Assembly: GCF_003602275.1 (NCBI RefSeq)
Contig: NZ_QZVT01000001.1
Coordinates: 464,567-528,566, forward strand
Direction: 5' to 3'
Length of the DNA: 64,000 nt
Source of the DNA: Arthrobacter cheniae
GTDB taxonomy: Bacteria; Actinomycetota; Actinomycetes; Actinomycetales; Micrococcaceae
Position numbers and translations under genes: made by a program. This document shows positions 1 to 10,959 of the stretch, one piece after another (position 1 is the stretch's first letter; each line of letters opens with the position of its first letter). The notes beneath the pieces were generated by a model, which searched no databases, had not been told where the DNA came from, and was given only the letters and a program-made list of their open reading frames with translations.

Positions 1-149
1 TTCGTCAGCAGCTGCATTCCAAGCACGCGCTGGAGCTCGCGCAACTGCGCGGAGACGGCGGAGGGGGAGTAACCCGTGAGCTCCGCGGTTGCGCCAACGG
101 TGCCGCACCCCGCGAACACCCGAAGGGTGATAAGCCGTGGATCGATCAT
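1..149 (-). CDS. LysR-family transcriptional regulator, N-terminal fragment (cut by window start)
   Basis: The minus strand from the ATG at 149 encodes MIDPRLITLRVFAGCGTVG followed by a helix-turn-helix (TGYSPSAVSAQLRELQ) and LGMQLLT, the typical first 50 residues of a LysR-type DNA-binding domain. The rest of the gene lies outside the window. It is divergent from gbcA with about 160 bp between the start codons, the usual geometry for a LysR regulator of the neighbouring catabolic operon. Control of betaine catabolism is an inference from position; the effector domain is not visible. Confidence 0.75.
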   Translation of the reverse strand, partial: MIDPRLITLRVFAGCGTVGATAELTGYSPSAVSAQLRELQRVLGMQLLT

Positions 150-308
150 GCACCTATTGTGCACGGCTATCTCCCAAATCTTGCGCTTTTCGTGCAGATC
201 GATTGTGACTAATCTCATGACTACACGCTTTAGACAACGCCGGTTGCACCTACGAGCCCGGGGTCTTTACGAATCGCATCCTGACCCACCCCTCCCGGGA
301 GGAAACAC

Positions 309-1613
309 ATGTCTGCTCCAGTGAACGTACCCCTCAACTCACGCGGAAAACTTGCTTCATCCTTGCCTGCCGAGCAGCTGGCGGAGATCACCGAGTTGTT
401 CGCTTTCCGGCGCGTGGGATATTGCCTCGATGCCCCCTTCTACACCGATCCGACGATCTTCACCATCGACATGCAGGCCATTTTCGGTCAGCACTGGATT
501 TTTGCCGCGAGCATGGCCGAGCTCCCGGAGCCGGGCGACTACGTCACCGTCGACTACGGGCCCTACTCCCTGATCGTGCTGCACAACGACGACGGCGGCG
601 TGAACGTCCTGCACAACGTGTGCCGCCACCGCGGCGCCCGCGTCATGACCGAACCCGCGGGGACAACGGGAAACCTGGTATGCGGCTATCACTCCTGGAC
701 CTACTCCCCGAACGGCAATCTGATCCATGCCTCGGCACCGGGGGAAACGAAGTTCGACAAGGGCTGCTTCGGCCTCAAGCGCGCCCACAGCCGCGTGGTC
801 GCCGGACTCATCTTCGTCTGCGTTGCGGACGAACCACCGACGGATTTCGACGAAACCGCAAAGATCTTCGAACCTTACGTCGCACCTCACGAGCTGTCGA
901 AGACGAAAATCGCCTACCAGCAGAACATCGTCGAGGAGGGCAACTGGAAGCTCGTCATGGAGAACAACCGTGAGTGCTACCACTGCGACGGCCACCCGGA
1001 ACTCGCCTGTTCCCTCTTTCCCACTTGGGGACTGACGGAGGGACTGATCCCGCCCCATCTCGAGGGGGCGTGGGACCGCCACAAAGATGCACAGTCCTCG
1101 CTCGAGGACCGTTGCCGCCGTTATGGTCTTCCCTATGAGATCGTCGAGGAGCTCGACACCCGCGTAGCGGGTGTCCGCATCTTACGGGAGTCGCTCGACG
1201 GGGTCGGCGAATCGTTCTCGCCCGATGGCCGCAGGCTGTCCAAGAAGCTGCTCGGCGACCTGCGGGACTTCCGCCTCGGCGCTTGCTCGATGCACCTACA
1301 GCCCAACAGCTGGTTCCATCTCCTGGGGGACCACGTCATCACGTTCGCCGTCTTCCCCGTCAACGAACACCAGACACTGGTACGCACCACCTGGTTGGTG
1401 GCCGACGACGCCGAGGAAGGCGTCGATTACGACCTGGAGAAACTCACCCACACCTGGAAGCAGACCAATCTGCAGGACAAGGCGTTCGTGGAGCTGTGCC
1501 AGAAGGGCGCCGGCAGCCCCGCTTATGAGCCAGGCCCGTACATGAAGAGCGAATACCAGGTCGAGGCGTTCATCAACTGGTACGTGCAGCGTGTGCAGGA
1601 GCACTTGGCATGA
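309..1613 (+). CDS. gbcA: Glycine betaine monooxygenase, Rieske oxygenase subunit GbcA
   Basis: A 434-residue Rieske non-haem iron oxygenase expected to demethylate glycine betaine to dimethylglycine in the cytoplasm. The Rieske [2Fe-2S] ligands are Cys105/His107 (NVCRHRGARV) and Cys125/His128 (VCGYHSWTY). The mononuclear iron motif is ENNRECYHC with His225 and His229. The C-terminal stretches WLVADDAEEGVDYD and YEPGPYMKSEYQVEAFINWY resemble GbcA of Pseudomonas rather than aromatic dioxygenases. The start at 309 follows the purine-rich GGGAGGAAACAC. The last codons overlap gbcB, so the two subunits are probably translationally coupled. The next pathway enzyme, dimethylglycine oxidase, is present downstream only as a pseudogene. 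Substrate is inferred from family resemblance and context; stachydrine- or carnitine-type substrates are alternatives. Confidence 0.85.
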   Translation: MSAPVNVPLNSRGKLASSLPAEQLAEITELFAFRRVGYCLDAPFYTDPTIFTIDMQAIFGQHWIFAASMAELPEPGDYVTVDYGPYSLIVLHNDDGGVNVLHNVCRHRGARVMTEPAGTTGNLVCGYHSWTYSPNGNLIHASAPGETKFDKGCFGLKRAHSRVVAGLIFVCVADEPPTDFDETAKIFEPYVAPHELSKTKIAYQQNIVEEGNWKLVMENNRECYHCDGHPELACSLFPTWGLTEGLIPPHLEGAWDRHKDAQSSLEDRCRRYGLPYEIVEELDTRVAGVRILRESLDGVGESFSPDGRRLSKKLLGDLRDFRLGACSMHLQPNSWFHLLGDHVITFAVFPVNEHQTLVRTTWLVADDAEEGVDYDLEKLTHTWKQTNLQDKAFVELCQKGAGSPAYEPGPYMKSEYQVEAFINWYVQRVQEHLA

Positions 1614-3028
1614 TCGAACTCCACAGCGACACGACAATTCAGGAACCACGGCGCATTCGTGGTCTTGAGATGCCGTGGAACAGGGTGATGAGCAGTACCG
1701 AGGGACCCGCCGGTGCTGCCCGGGCGTTGGGTCCCTGGTATCCGCAGGAGTTCATGGCCGAATGTGTCGAGATCGTTCCCGAGGTGGGCGGCATGATGAC
1801 TTTCGTGTTCCGCCGCTCCGACGGTGCGCCCCTGGCGTTCCGTTCAGGCCAGTACGTGAACGTCGCCTTTCCCGTGAACGGCGAGGACCAGGACGCGGTG
1901 GACCGAAGTTACTCACTGTCCAGTTCACCCACCCGGCCGTGGACCTTCGACATCACCGTCAAACGCGACCCCACGGGACTGGTCTCACCGTGGGTGCACG
2001 AAAACGTCAAACCCGGCACCGTCCTCGAGATGCTCGGGCCGGTCGGGGCATTCCACCTGCCCGACGCCGACCGGCGCGCACGGTACCTCCTGCTGGCCGC
2101 CGGCGCAGGCATCACCCCCATCATGTCGATGTTGCGGACCATCCACTCCCTGCCCGGCCAGGCCGATGTCGTGGTGCTCTATCACGGAGCGGCAGCCGGA
2201 GGCTTTGCGTTCCACCAGGAGTTGGCCTACATCGCCTCAGTGGACACACGCGTCAAGATCTTCTACTCCCTGGGGGAGCGCACCAAGGAACCCGAGGGAT
2301 GGGAATGGCTCACCGGAAGGCTCACGGCGGCCATGCTCGACGAGGTGGCTCCCGATGCCAATGGCCGCCTGGTCTATGCCTGCGGCCCCGAGGCTTACCT
2401 GAACACCGCCGCCGAGCTTCTCGAGAAGCTCGGCGTCGATGACACCTCCATCCACATGGAATTCTTCTCTGGGAACCGCCAGACGCTCCTTGAATACCAG
2501 GTGGAGCTCGCCCATGCAGTGGACATCGCGGAGGAAATCGCCGAGGAAATTGCTGATTCCGCCGAGGACTACTACGAAAGCCAGCCCACCGCATTCGGGC
2601 TCTACGAGCCCGGCTACGACGCCGAGGGAACCCTGGAAGCCACTGGACTGCCGCTGGAAACAGCCGACCCGGATGCGCCCGGTCTCCAAGCTCCCGACGG
2701 GAGCCCGGACGCGGAGCAGGAAGCGGCGTCCCCCGATGTCTCGAGCTTTGACACGGTCGGAACGGGAAGCCTCAGGCTGTCCTTTCTGCGCACCGGGGTC
2801 AATGTGCGCATCGACCCCACTGAACACATCCTGGGGGTGGCCCAGCGTGCGGGAGTCAGGATCGGCGCGAACTGCAAGGAAGGCATGTGCGGCTCCTGCA
2901 AGGTCGTCAAGCTTTCCGGGGAGATCGAGATGAACCACCAGGGCGGGATCCGGGCTCGGGAGATCGATGCAGGCAAGTTCCTGCCCTGCTGCTCCACCGC
3001 GCGGACCGATCTGGTGATCGATGCCTAG
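1610..3028 (+). CDS. gbcB: Glycine betaine monooxygenase reductase subunit GbcB
   Basis: A 472-residue electron-transfer partner of GbcA. Residues about 40-285 form an FNR-type module: flavin motif RSYSLSSSP, NAD(P) loop LLLAAGAGITPIMSMLR and a late CGPEAYL. Residues about 386-472 form a plant-type [2Fe-2S] ferredoxin with ligands in NCKEGMCGSCK and LPCCSTA. The two modules are joined by an unusually long acidic, low-complexity linker (about residues 295-383, rich in E, D, A and P), making the protein roughly 100 residues longer than Pseudomonas GbcB (about 366). The ATG at 1610 overlaps the gbcA stop by 4 nt. The family is confident; the role of the linker is unknown. Confidence 0.85.
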   Translation: MIELHSDTTIQEPRRIRGLEMPWNRVMSSTEGPAGAARALGPWYPQEFMAECVEIVPEVGGMMTFVFRRSDGAPLAFRSGQYVNVAFPVNGEDQDAVDRSYSLSSSPTRPWTFDITVKRDPTGLVSPWVHENVKPGTVLEMLGPVGAFHLPDADRRARYLLLAAGAGITPIMSMLRTIHSLPGQADVVVLYHGAAAGGFAFHQELAYIASVDTRVKIFYSLGERTKEPEGWEWLTGRLTAAMLDEVAPDANGRLVYACGPEAYLNTAAELLEKLGVDDTSIHMEFFSGNRQTLLEYQVELAHAVDIAEEIAEEIADSAEDYYESQPTAFGLYEPGYDAEGTLEATGLPLETADPDAPGLQAPDGSPDAEQEAASPDVSSFDTVGTGSLRLSFLRTGVNVRIDPTEHILGVAQRAGVRIGANCKEGMCGSCKVVKLSGEIEMNHQGGIRAREIDAGKFLPCCSTARTDLVIDA

Positions 3029-3772
3029 CCGCTTCCAGTTGATGTCGGCCGGACAGCATCAGGGATTGCTTCCGCGACGCCGTTACTTGTCGGGCAGTCC
3101 CACAGAGGTTTTCGTGCTGCTTGTCCTGCAGCGCCACGGTGTTGCCTGAGGGGCGCTCATTGACCGCTAAAACGAGCAGGTAGCCAGCTGGCAGGTCCTT
3201 GTCGCCATTCTCGACTTATGCCTTCCCCAACCTAGCCCGGAGGACGAACACCGCCGCAGCTCGTTTTACTGGCTCCTACAACTCCGCATCGCAGATTGAG
3301 GTACTGGTCGGCGTGGTTACGACATCCACCGTAGGCGTGGCCCAACTGGGCACCGAGAGCGTTGCCAGGTCCGACGACGGCGGTGATATGGTCGGCTCAA
3401 ATTTTGCGGACGCTGCCTGCCAGTCACTCGTATCGACAAATGTTCGACAAGGTGCATTGGACGCGGAGTTCAGACGTGGTGGCTCTTGGCGGTATCCGTG
3501 TGAAGCGGTTCGGTAGCAGAACGGTAGTAATCCAGTCACAGAGTAGTAGAGCTGGGACGGGGCATCAAAAGTAGACATAACGATCGGTTATCGGCGGATT
3601 GCCGGCGGAGCTTCAAAAGGAGTCGACAATCGGACTGCTGTTCCACCTGCCCGGGCGTATTCCCACGGTATGAGTGGGCGATATGAGAGTGAGCCAGTGG
3701 TGGGTCGGTCTCATGCTCTCTTGACGCAGTGTGGGTGGTCGTATGTGGAGCGGGGGCCGCTGTTGTGGTTGG
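3029..3772. other. 744-bp stretch without a supportable gene
   Basis: No ORF here resembles a known family, and codon use in the short ORFs (for example 3199-3516 plus, 3276-3578 minus) is not actinobacterial-like. The DNA looks less GC-rich than the surrounding genes. A short interrupted inverted repeat, ATAAC/GTTAT around GATCG, lies near 3577-3591. The stretch separates gbcB from a convergently oriented acyltransferase and may be a scar of the rearrangement that broke the betaine locus; that is inference. Confidence 0.6.
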
Positions 3773-5953
3773 TCACCGATTTTCTGGGGAGGACTGTCGG
3801 GATCGGAGGATGCCCCGGTCCAGGAGTTCGCTGCGCAGTGCGGGCGCGATCTCGAGCTGGTAGGAGGGCGTCATGTGGACGAGATCCCGCATCACCGGGG
3901 TGCTCCCCACAAAGCTCGGGCACCAGCCCTCCGCACAGAACCACAGTTCCGGGGAGATGAAGGAGCCGTTGAGCTCGCCAGCGAGCTCCTGCTCCGCGGT
4001 GGCGAACGTGCGCCACCGCTGGCGGACCTGCCCCGCGCAGAAGGATGGTTCGGCGATCTTCGAGTAGCACTTTTGGATGTCTGTGGTGAGGGGTGGGGGT
4101 GAGAGGAAGACGACGGAACCCACGGAATCGCTGAAGCGGGAGACGATGCTCGCCGTGCTGTCCTTCCACTCCTCGGTGGTCAGGGATTCATCCCGGCCCA
4201 TGGGGAAGCGGGGTTCGTAGGTGTTGGCGATGATCACCACGTCCGGCCGGAGATCATTGATCGCCTCCACCACCTGCTCCTTACGCCCCTCGCACGCCCG
4301 GAGCAGCCTTGCCGACGGGTTCCGGATCAGGAGCTCGGTGAAGGTGCACCCCGATGTCCCGAGTCCGGTGACCGCCCAGCCGTCGGTGGAGCCCACGGCC
4401 TCCCGTAGGGCTGACGTCCACGAGATGGCGATGGAATCACCGACCACCACCACCCGCCGGGTGGCATCGGGGTCACCCCAGGTGCAGGCGCTGACGGTGA
4501 TGGGCCCCGTGCCGCCGCAGGCAGTGATGTCCGCGGGAGCTAACTGGCCGTTCATGGCCTCGTCAATGGTCGGGTCCAGCTCGGGCCAGTCACTGCTGCG
4601 GAGGGCCGCGCGAATCTGCTCCTGCAGTGCCGCGGTCTCCTCCGAGACATCGACGGCGGGTGTGTTTGACAGCTGGATACTCCGCGAATGCGCGGGGATG
4701 TGGGGGATGCTCACAGCGCACACCACCGCCGTGAGTGCGGTCGCTGCTGCGGCCCGCCGGAAGCCGGCGCCCCGCGCCGTTCTCCTGTCCGCCGTCGTCG
4801 TACCTCCGGCCCTCGCCTTCCAGCCGGAGAGCCAGGTGGACCTGCGGACGGGATCCTCGATGAGGTGGTAGGAGAACACCGCGAGGAGGAGCATCGCGGC
4901 AGCGCATCCCAGGTAGAACAGGGGAGCGCGGTTGAGGAACACGGCGCCGCCGAGAATGACCACCGGGAAGTGCCAGAGGTACAGCGAGTAGGAGATGTTG
5001 CCGAGGTACCCGCTCACGGGATTGGTCAGGGGCAGCAGGAACGCGTGGTGCTCCGCACCCGTACCGGCCAGGATCACGAGGACCGCGCCGAGGACCGGGA
5101 GGAGAGCCCACGGCGCAGGGAAGGCCGAGGACGAGTCGATGAGGAACAGCGCGGCCAGCATCAGGCCCATGCCCAGCCAGGCGAGCAACGGGCGTACCCG
5201 TGGTGCGAGCCGTGAGCACAGCGGCGCGGCACAGGCCAGCGCTGCTCCGGCACCGAGTTCCCAGGCACGGGAGAACGTGGAGAAGTACGCCTGCGTAGGC
5301 GAGGACTGGGTTTCCCAGAGAGCCCACGCGAACGATGCCGCGGAGATCAGGCCGATCATCAGGCCCGCGCCGACCCTGGCCCGGGAACGGCCGCCGCTCG
5401 GGTGTCTCGCCACCAGTGCCAGCACCAGGAGCATGACGGCGGGCCACACGAAGTAGAACTGCTCCTCGACGGACAAGGACCAGAAGTGCTGCAGGGGAGA
5501 AACCGGGACGCCAACACGGAAGTAGTCGGTGCCATCGGCCGCGAAACGCCAGTTGGCCCCGAACAGCGCCGCTGCCCCGCCGTCCTGCGCCGTCTCGAGG
5601 AAGCGGGAGGGCCCGAAGACCGCGAAGGCGCCGAGCAGGGTGGCCAGGATCGCGGCGGCGGACGCCGGGATGATCCGCTTGATGCGCCGGCGGTAGAAGT
5701 CACCGAAGGAGATGCGCCCGGTCTTCTCGAACTCCCGGAGGAGAAGGCCAGTGATGAGGAAGCCGGAGATGACGAAGAAGATGTCCACGCCGATGAAGCC
5801 GCCGCTCGGCCACCCGATCAGGTGATCCAGCACCACCACCACGACCGCCAGGGCTCGCAGGCCCTGGATGTCCGGCCGGACGCGCGTCCTCTCGGACGCT
5901 GCCTCTCGGCGGGACCCCACGCGAGCGGGACCGGAGGAGGACACGGTGTGCAT
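3773..5953 (-). CDS. Membrane acyltransferase with C-terminal SGNH domain (OafA/OafB type)
   Basis: A 726-residue fusion. The N-terminal part is an acyltransferase-3 membrane domain: IQGLRALAVVVVVLDHL, GGFIGVDIFFVISGFLITGL, then FYRRRIKRIIPA, with about ten hydrophobic segments up to residue 400. The C-terminal part is an extracytoplasmic SGNH esterase-like domain: the block-I serine in VVVVGDSIAISW and the late Asp/His in RDLVHMTPS. Such proteins O-acetylate cell-surface polysaccharides or peptidoglycan-linked glycans. It lies alone and in opposite orientation between gbcB and the broken dimethylglycine oxidase, so it looks inserted into, or left by, rearrangement of the betaine locus. Its acceptor glycan cannot be inferred. 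Confidence 0.85.
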   Translation of the reverse strand: MHTVSSSGPARVGSRREAASERTRVRPDIQGLRALAVVVVVLDHLIGWPSGGFIGVDIFFVISGFLITGLLLREFEKTGRISFGDFYRRRIKRIIPASAAAILATLLGAFAVFGPSRFLETAQDGGAAALFGANWRFAADGTDYFRVGVPVSPLQHFWSLSVEEQFYFVWPAVMLLVLALVARHPSGGRSRARVGAGLMIGLISAASFAWALWETQSSPTQAYFSTFSRAWELGAGAALACAAPLCSRLAPRVRPLLAWLGMGLMLAALFLIDSSSAFPAPWALLPVLGAVLVILAGTGAEHHAFLLPLTNPVSGYLGNISYSLYLWHFPVVILGGAVFLNRAPLFYLGCAAAMLLLAVFSYHLIEDPVRRSTWLSGWKARAGGTTTADRRTARGAGFRRAAAATALTAVVCAVSIPHIPAHSRSIQLSNTPAVDVSEETAALQEQIRAALRSSDWPELDPTIDEAMNGQLAPADITACGGTGPITVSACTWGDPDATRRVVVVGDSIAISWTSALREAVGSTDGWAVTGLGTSGCTFTELLIRNPSARLLRACEGRKEQVVEAINDLRPDVVIIANTYEPRFPMGRDESLTTEEWKDSTASIVSRFSDSVGSVVFLSPPPLTTDIQKCYSKIAEPSFCAGQVRQRWRTFATAEQELAGELNGSFISPELWFCAEGWCPSFVGSTPVMRDLVHMTPSYQLEIAPALRSELLDRGILRSRQSSPENR

Positions 5954-6264
5954 GGGAACCTTCGGATAGCGTGCAGATGAGCCCCCTCAACGATTTTACG
6001 GCACGCTGGCGTAAGGGCTCTGTGGCAACCAACAGCGGGACGGACTGTCCCACTGTTCGGCGCTTGTTCGGTCCGCGGTCCATCGAGTGCAAGTCGTAGA
6101 ACTGCCAAGGCTGTGCTTTTCGTTGTCTTAACGGCAACAGATCGTCTAGATCCGGCGTCCGACCATTGCCGTGATGATAAGACCAGAGGAGACGTCTCAG
6201 ACTCAAAGTGGACGTATGACCGCTGGGGCTGCCCATGGTCTGACTCGCGCGGCGATCTCTTTAG
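5954..6264. other. 311-bp intergenic region at the 5' break of the dimethylglycine oxidase relic
   Basis: This holds the presumed promoter of the acyltransferase and the point where dimethylglycine oxidase similarity begins. No coding sequence or mobile-element end is recognisable. The frame of the downstream relic is closed by TAG at 6262-6264; the residues after it quickly match the oxidase family. Confidence 0.6.
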
Positions 6265-8330
<2,066 letters not shown>

Positions 8331-8450
8331 GCTGCGTTACAGGGGGATCGGGACCTTCGCGACGACGGAGGAAGGCCTCGACCGGCCTGCCTCACACCGA
8401 ACGTCAGGCATGCCCGTTCCCGCGGGACCGTGTGACTGCGGAGCAGTGAC

Positions 8451-8698
8451 TTCCGGGACAAGCCGATGGTCGACCCGCGCTACTTCATCGATCCGCGCGA
8501 CATGCGCGTGATGATCGCCGGCATCCGCAGGGCCCGACGGACATCCGGAACCTGCGGGTCGCCGATGCCTCCGTCATGCCGGAACTCACGACCGTGAACC
8601 CGAACATCACCACCATGATGATCGGCGAGCGGTGCGCCGATCTCGTCAAACAGGCTCGCGCCCACTCCCTCGTCACGCGACTGGCCGCCACCGCCTGA
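8451..8698 (+). pseudogene. GMC oxidoreductase (choline dehydrogenase-like) C-terminal remnant
   Basis: Two short blocks in different frames match the end of GMC oxidoreductases such as BetA. The first, from 8451, reads FRDKPMVDPRYFIDPRDMR and IAGIRRARR. From 8540, in another frame, comes DIRNLRVADASVMPELTTVN and NPNITTMMIGERCADLV, closing at TGA 8696-8698. The conserved catalytic His/Asn region (ASVMP, VNPNIT) is in the second block. An internal deletion has joined the blocks out of frame, and everything upstream of the first is missing. BetA oxidises choline towards betaine, so the relic fits a former choline/betaine catabolic cluster here. Confidence 0.82.
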
Positions 8699-8739
8699 TC
8701 CGACCGGCACAGGATACTGCCTGCACCGGTGGACCAGGC

Positions 8740-8778
8740 GGCCGACCGGTGCAGGTGAACCACCTGCACCGGTCGGCC
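8740..8778. terminator. 18-bp perfect hairpin without a U tract
   Basis: An 18-bp perfect stem (8740-8757 with 8761-8778) has a 3-nt loop and is built round CCGACCGGTGCAGGTG. A further copy of CTGCACCGGT lies just upstream (about 8721-8730). It sits between the oxidoreductase relic and the penicillin-binding protein gene. It could stop transcription entering that gene, or be a small palindromic repeat. No T run follows, so an intrinsic terminator is uncertain. Confidence 0.55.
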
Positions 8779-8838
8779 CGCTCGACGCTCCCGGCGTGGC
8801 GCACGGTTGCTCCAGCCGGGGCCTTTCCTGTTCTCGGT

Positions 8839-8844
8839 CATAAT
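8839..8844 (+). promoter_or_regulatory. -10 box for the penicillin-binding protein gene (leaderless)
   Basis: CATAAT lies 7 nt before the ATG at 8852, placing the transcription start at or beside the start codon. No ribosome-binding site is present, which supports a leaderless message. An ATG at 8843 lies inside the box and is therefore an unlikely start. Confidence 0.5.
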
Positions 8845-8851
8845 GGGCCGT

Positions 8852-10825
8852 ATGGGGAACCTTCATCGCGCGACCTCCGTCCTGACCGCTGCCGTCCTTG
8901 CCCTCACGCTCGCGGCCTGCACCGATGACCGTCCGACGGCCGAGGACGCCGCCCGGACGCTTGCCGAGGGACTGGCACGGCTCGACGTCGCGCAGTCGGC
9001 CTTCACCGCCGCGCAGCCGGCCGAGGTGACCGGCCAGCTCACCGCGATCACCGAGGGCTTCGTGCCGCCTGCTCCGACGGTCACCGTCGCAGGAGTCGAG
9101 GAGACCGGGGAGGACAGCGCGACGGCGACCCTCGACTACGTGTGGGACCTCGACGACACCGACCAGGACTGGACCTACAGCACGACGGCGGACCTCACGC
9201 GCGTCGAGGACGTCTGGCAGGCCGAGTGGGCACCTGGCGTGTTCGTCCCGAATCTCCTCCCGGACGAGAAGCTGGTCCTGACGAGCGTCCCCGGGGACCG
9301 CGGGGACATCACCGGTGCGGGCGGCGAGGTTATCGTCACCCAGCGGCCCGTCCTCCGCGTCGGCATCGACAAGACGCAGGTCCCCGAGGTGGAACAGGCG
9401 GCGTCGGCGCGCGCGCTCGCGACCCTGCTCGAGCTCGACCCTGCCGCCTATGAGCAGCAGGTTGCGGAGGCGGGGGCTGAGGCGTTCGTCGTGGCGGTCG
9501 TCCTGCGCGACGACGCCGCGCGAACCGTCACCGACGCACAGATCGATGCCATCCCGGGCGCCTTCCGCGAGTCGGACACGCTCGAACTCGCACCCACCCG
9601 CACGTTCGCCCGGGAGCTGCTCGGCAGCGTGGGCGCGGCCACCGAGGAACTCGTGGAGCAGTCCGACGGCGCCATCCGCGCCGGGGACGTCACGGGACTC
9701 GGCGGGCTGCAGCTGCAGCACAATGACCGGCTCGGAGGAACGCCGGGACTTGCAGTCGACGCTGCCCCCATCGAGGCGCCCGACACTCCGTCGCAACGCC
9801 TGTTCGAAAAGCCCGCGGTCGACGGTCAGGATCTGGCAACGACGCTCGATCCGCGTCTGCAGGCCCTCGGCGAGGACGTTCTCTCCGACGAGCCCTCGGC
9901 GTCGTCGATCGTGGCCATCCGGCCGAGCACGGGTGAGATACTCGCTGCCGCCAACGGGCCCGGCAGCGAAGGGCTGCAGACCGCCCTCCTCGGCCAGTAC
10001 CCGCCGGGATCCACGTTCAAGATCGCCACGAGCCTCGCGCTTCTCAGGCAGGGGTTCACGCCGGAGACCCCCACCGAGTGCAACGAGGAGGTGACGGTAG
10101 ACGGCCGGACCTTCAACAACGCGAGCACGTTCCCTGCGCAGTTCCTCGGCACCATCCCGCTCCTGGAAACCTTCGCGCAGTCCTGTAACACCGGCTTCAT
10201 CTCCGCTCGGGACGACATCAGCCAGGATGAGCTCGCGAACGCGGCTACGGACCTCGGCATCGGCGTCACGGCGAGCATCGGCACGCCGGCCTTCTTCGGC
10301 TCCGTGCCTACCGAGGCCGAGGGGACGGCGCACGCCGCAGCCATGATCGGCCAGGGCGAGGTCCTGGTCTCACCGCTCTCCCTCGCGACGATGGCAGCGT
10401 CCGTCGGTGCGGGCTCGCGCGTCACGCCGACCCTCCTCGCATCCGGGGAGCAGGCGGAACCGGAGCCGGGCACCGAGAGCGCTGCAGCCTCCGAAGCGCC
10501 CCAGGGATCCGCATCCCCGGCGCCCACCGATGAAGCAGAGCCGAGTGCATTCACCGCGGCTGAATCCGCGACGCTCAAGACCCTCATGACCGCCGTCGTC
10601 GCCCAGGGCGGGGCACAACTGCTGCAGGACGTCCCGGGTGAACCCGTGCTGGCCAAGACCGGGACCGCCGAATTCGGCAGTGAGACTCCCCCTCGGACGC
10701 ATGCGTGGGTCGTTGCATTGCAGGGAGACCTCGCCGTCGCCGTCTTCGTCGAGGAGGGCGAACTCGGCTCGACCTCCGGCGGGCCCCTGATGCAGGCGTT
10801 CCTGACGGGCGTCGCAGCCGGTTAA
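8852..10825 (+). CDS. Class B penicillin-binding protein with MecA-like N-terminal domain, lipoprotein
   Basis: A 657-residue peptidoglycan transpeptidase. The N-terminus carries a lipoprotein signal (LTAAVLALTLAAC, lipid cysteine about residue 20). Residues about 27-140 form an NTF2-like MecA_N domain, followed by a dimerisation domain and a transpeptidase domain with all three active-site motifs: STFK in PPGSTFKIATS, SCN in AQSCNTGF and KTG in VLAKTGTAEFG. It should cross-link cell wall outside the membrane. The start at 8852 is preferred over the longer TTG (8807) or ATG (8843) because a -10 box sits 7 nt upstream and the signal peptide then has the right length. Activity looks intact. Family members range from housekeeping enzymes to beta-lactam-resistant PBP2a; resistance cannot be read from sequence. 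Confidence 0.88.
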   Translation: MGNLHRATSVLTAAVLALTLAACTDDRPTAEDAARTLAEGLARLDVAQSAFTAAQPAEVTGQLTAITEGFVPPAPTVTVAGVEETGEDSATATLDYVWDLDDTDQDWTYSTTADLTRVEDVWQAEWAPGVFVPNLLPDEKLVLTSVPGDRGDITGAGGEVIVTQRPVLRVGIDKTQVPEVEQAASARALATLLELDPAAYEQQVAEAGAEAFVVAVVLRDDAARTVTDAQIDAIPGAFRESDTLELAPTRTFARELLGSVGAATEELVEQSDGAIRAGDVTGLGGLQLQHNDRLGGTPGLAVDAAPIEAPDTPSQRLFEKPAVDGQDLATTLDPRLQALGEDVLSDEPSASSIVAIRPSTGEILAAANGPGSEGLQTALLGQYPPGSTFKIATSLALLRQGFTPETPTECNEEVTVDGRTFNNASTFPAQFLGTIPLLETFAQSCNTGFISARDDISQDELANAATDLGIGVTASIGTPAFFGSVPTEAEGTAHAAAMIGQGEVLVSPLSLATMAASVGAGSRVTPTLLASGEQAEPEPGTESAAASEAPQGSASPAPTDEAEPSAFTAAESATLKTLMTAVVAQGGAQLLQDVPGEPVLAKTGTAEFGSETPPRTHAWVVALQGDLAVAVFVEEGELGSTSGGPLMQAFLTGVAAG

Positions 10826-10959
10826 CCATCCAACGACCAGAAACATCTACTTCGACGACATGGGGGTCGGATCACAGCAGGGCAGGCAGTAGCTTGACCA
10901 TCCTCCGGCGCGCAGATGCTGCGCCGGAGGCAATTCGAAAGACCGTTGAAAGGGTCGCA

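Noticed and set aside
3199-3516. 105-codon ORF in the gap after gbcB
   Set aside because: Codon use is not typical, there is no ribosome-binding site or family match, and an overlapping minus-strand ORF is equally open.
3577-3591. ATAAC/GTTAT inverted repeat as a possible att or dif-like site
   Set aside because: The arms are only 5 bp and no integrase gene or matching second site was found in the window.
8480-10333. 617-codon open frame on the minus strand
   Set aside because: It is antisense to the penicillin-binding protein; its Arg/Gly/Asp-rich translation is a typical shadow of high-GC coding DNA, with no domain.
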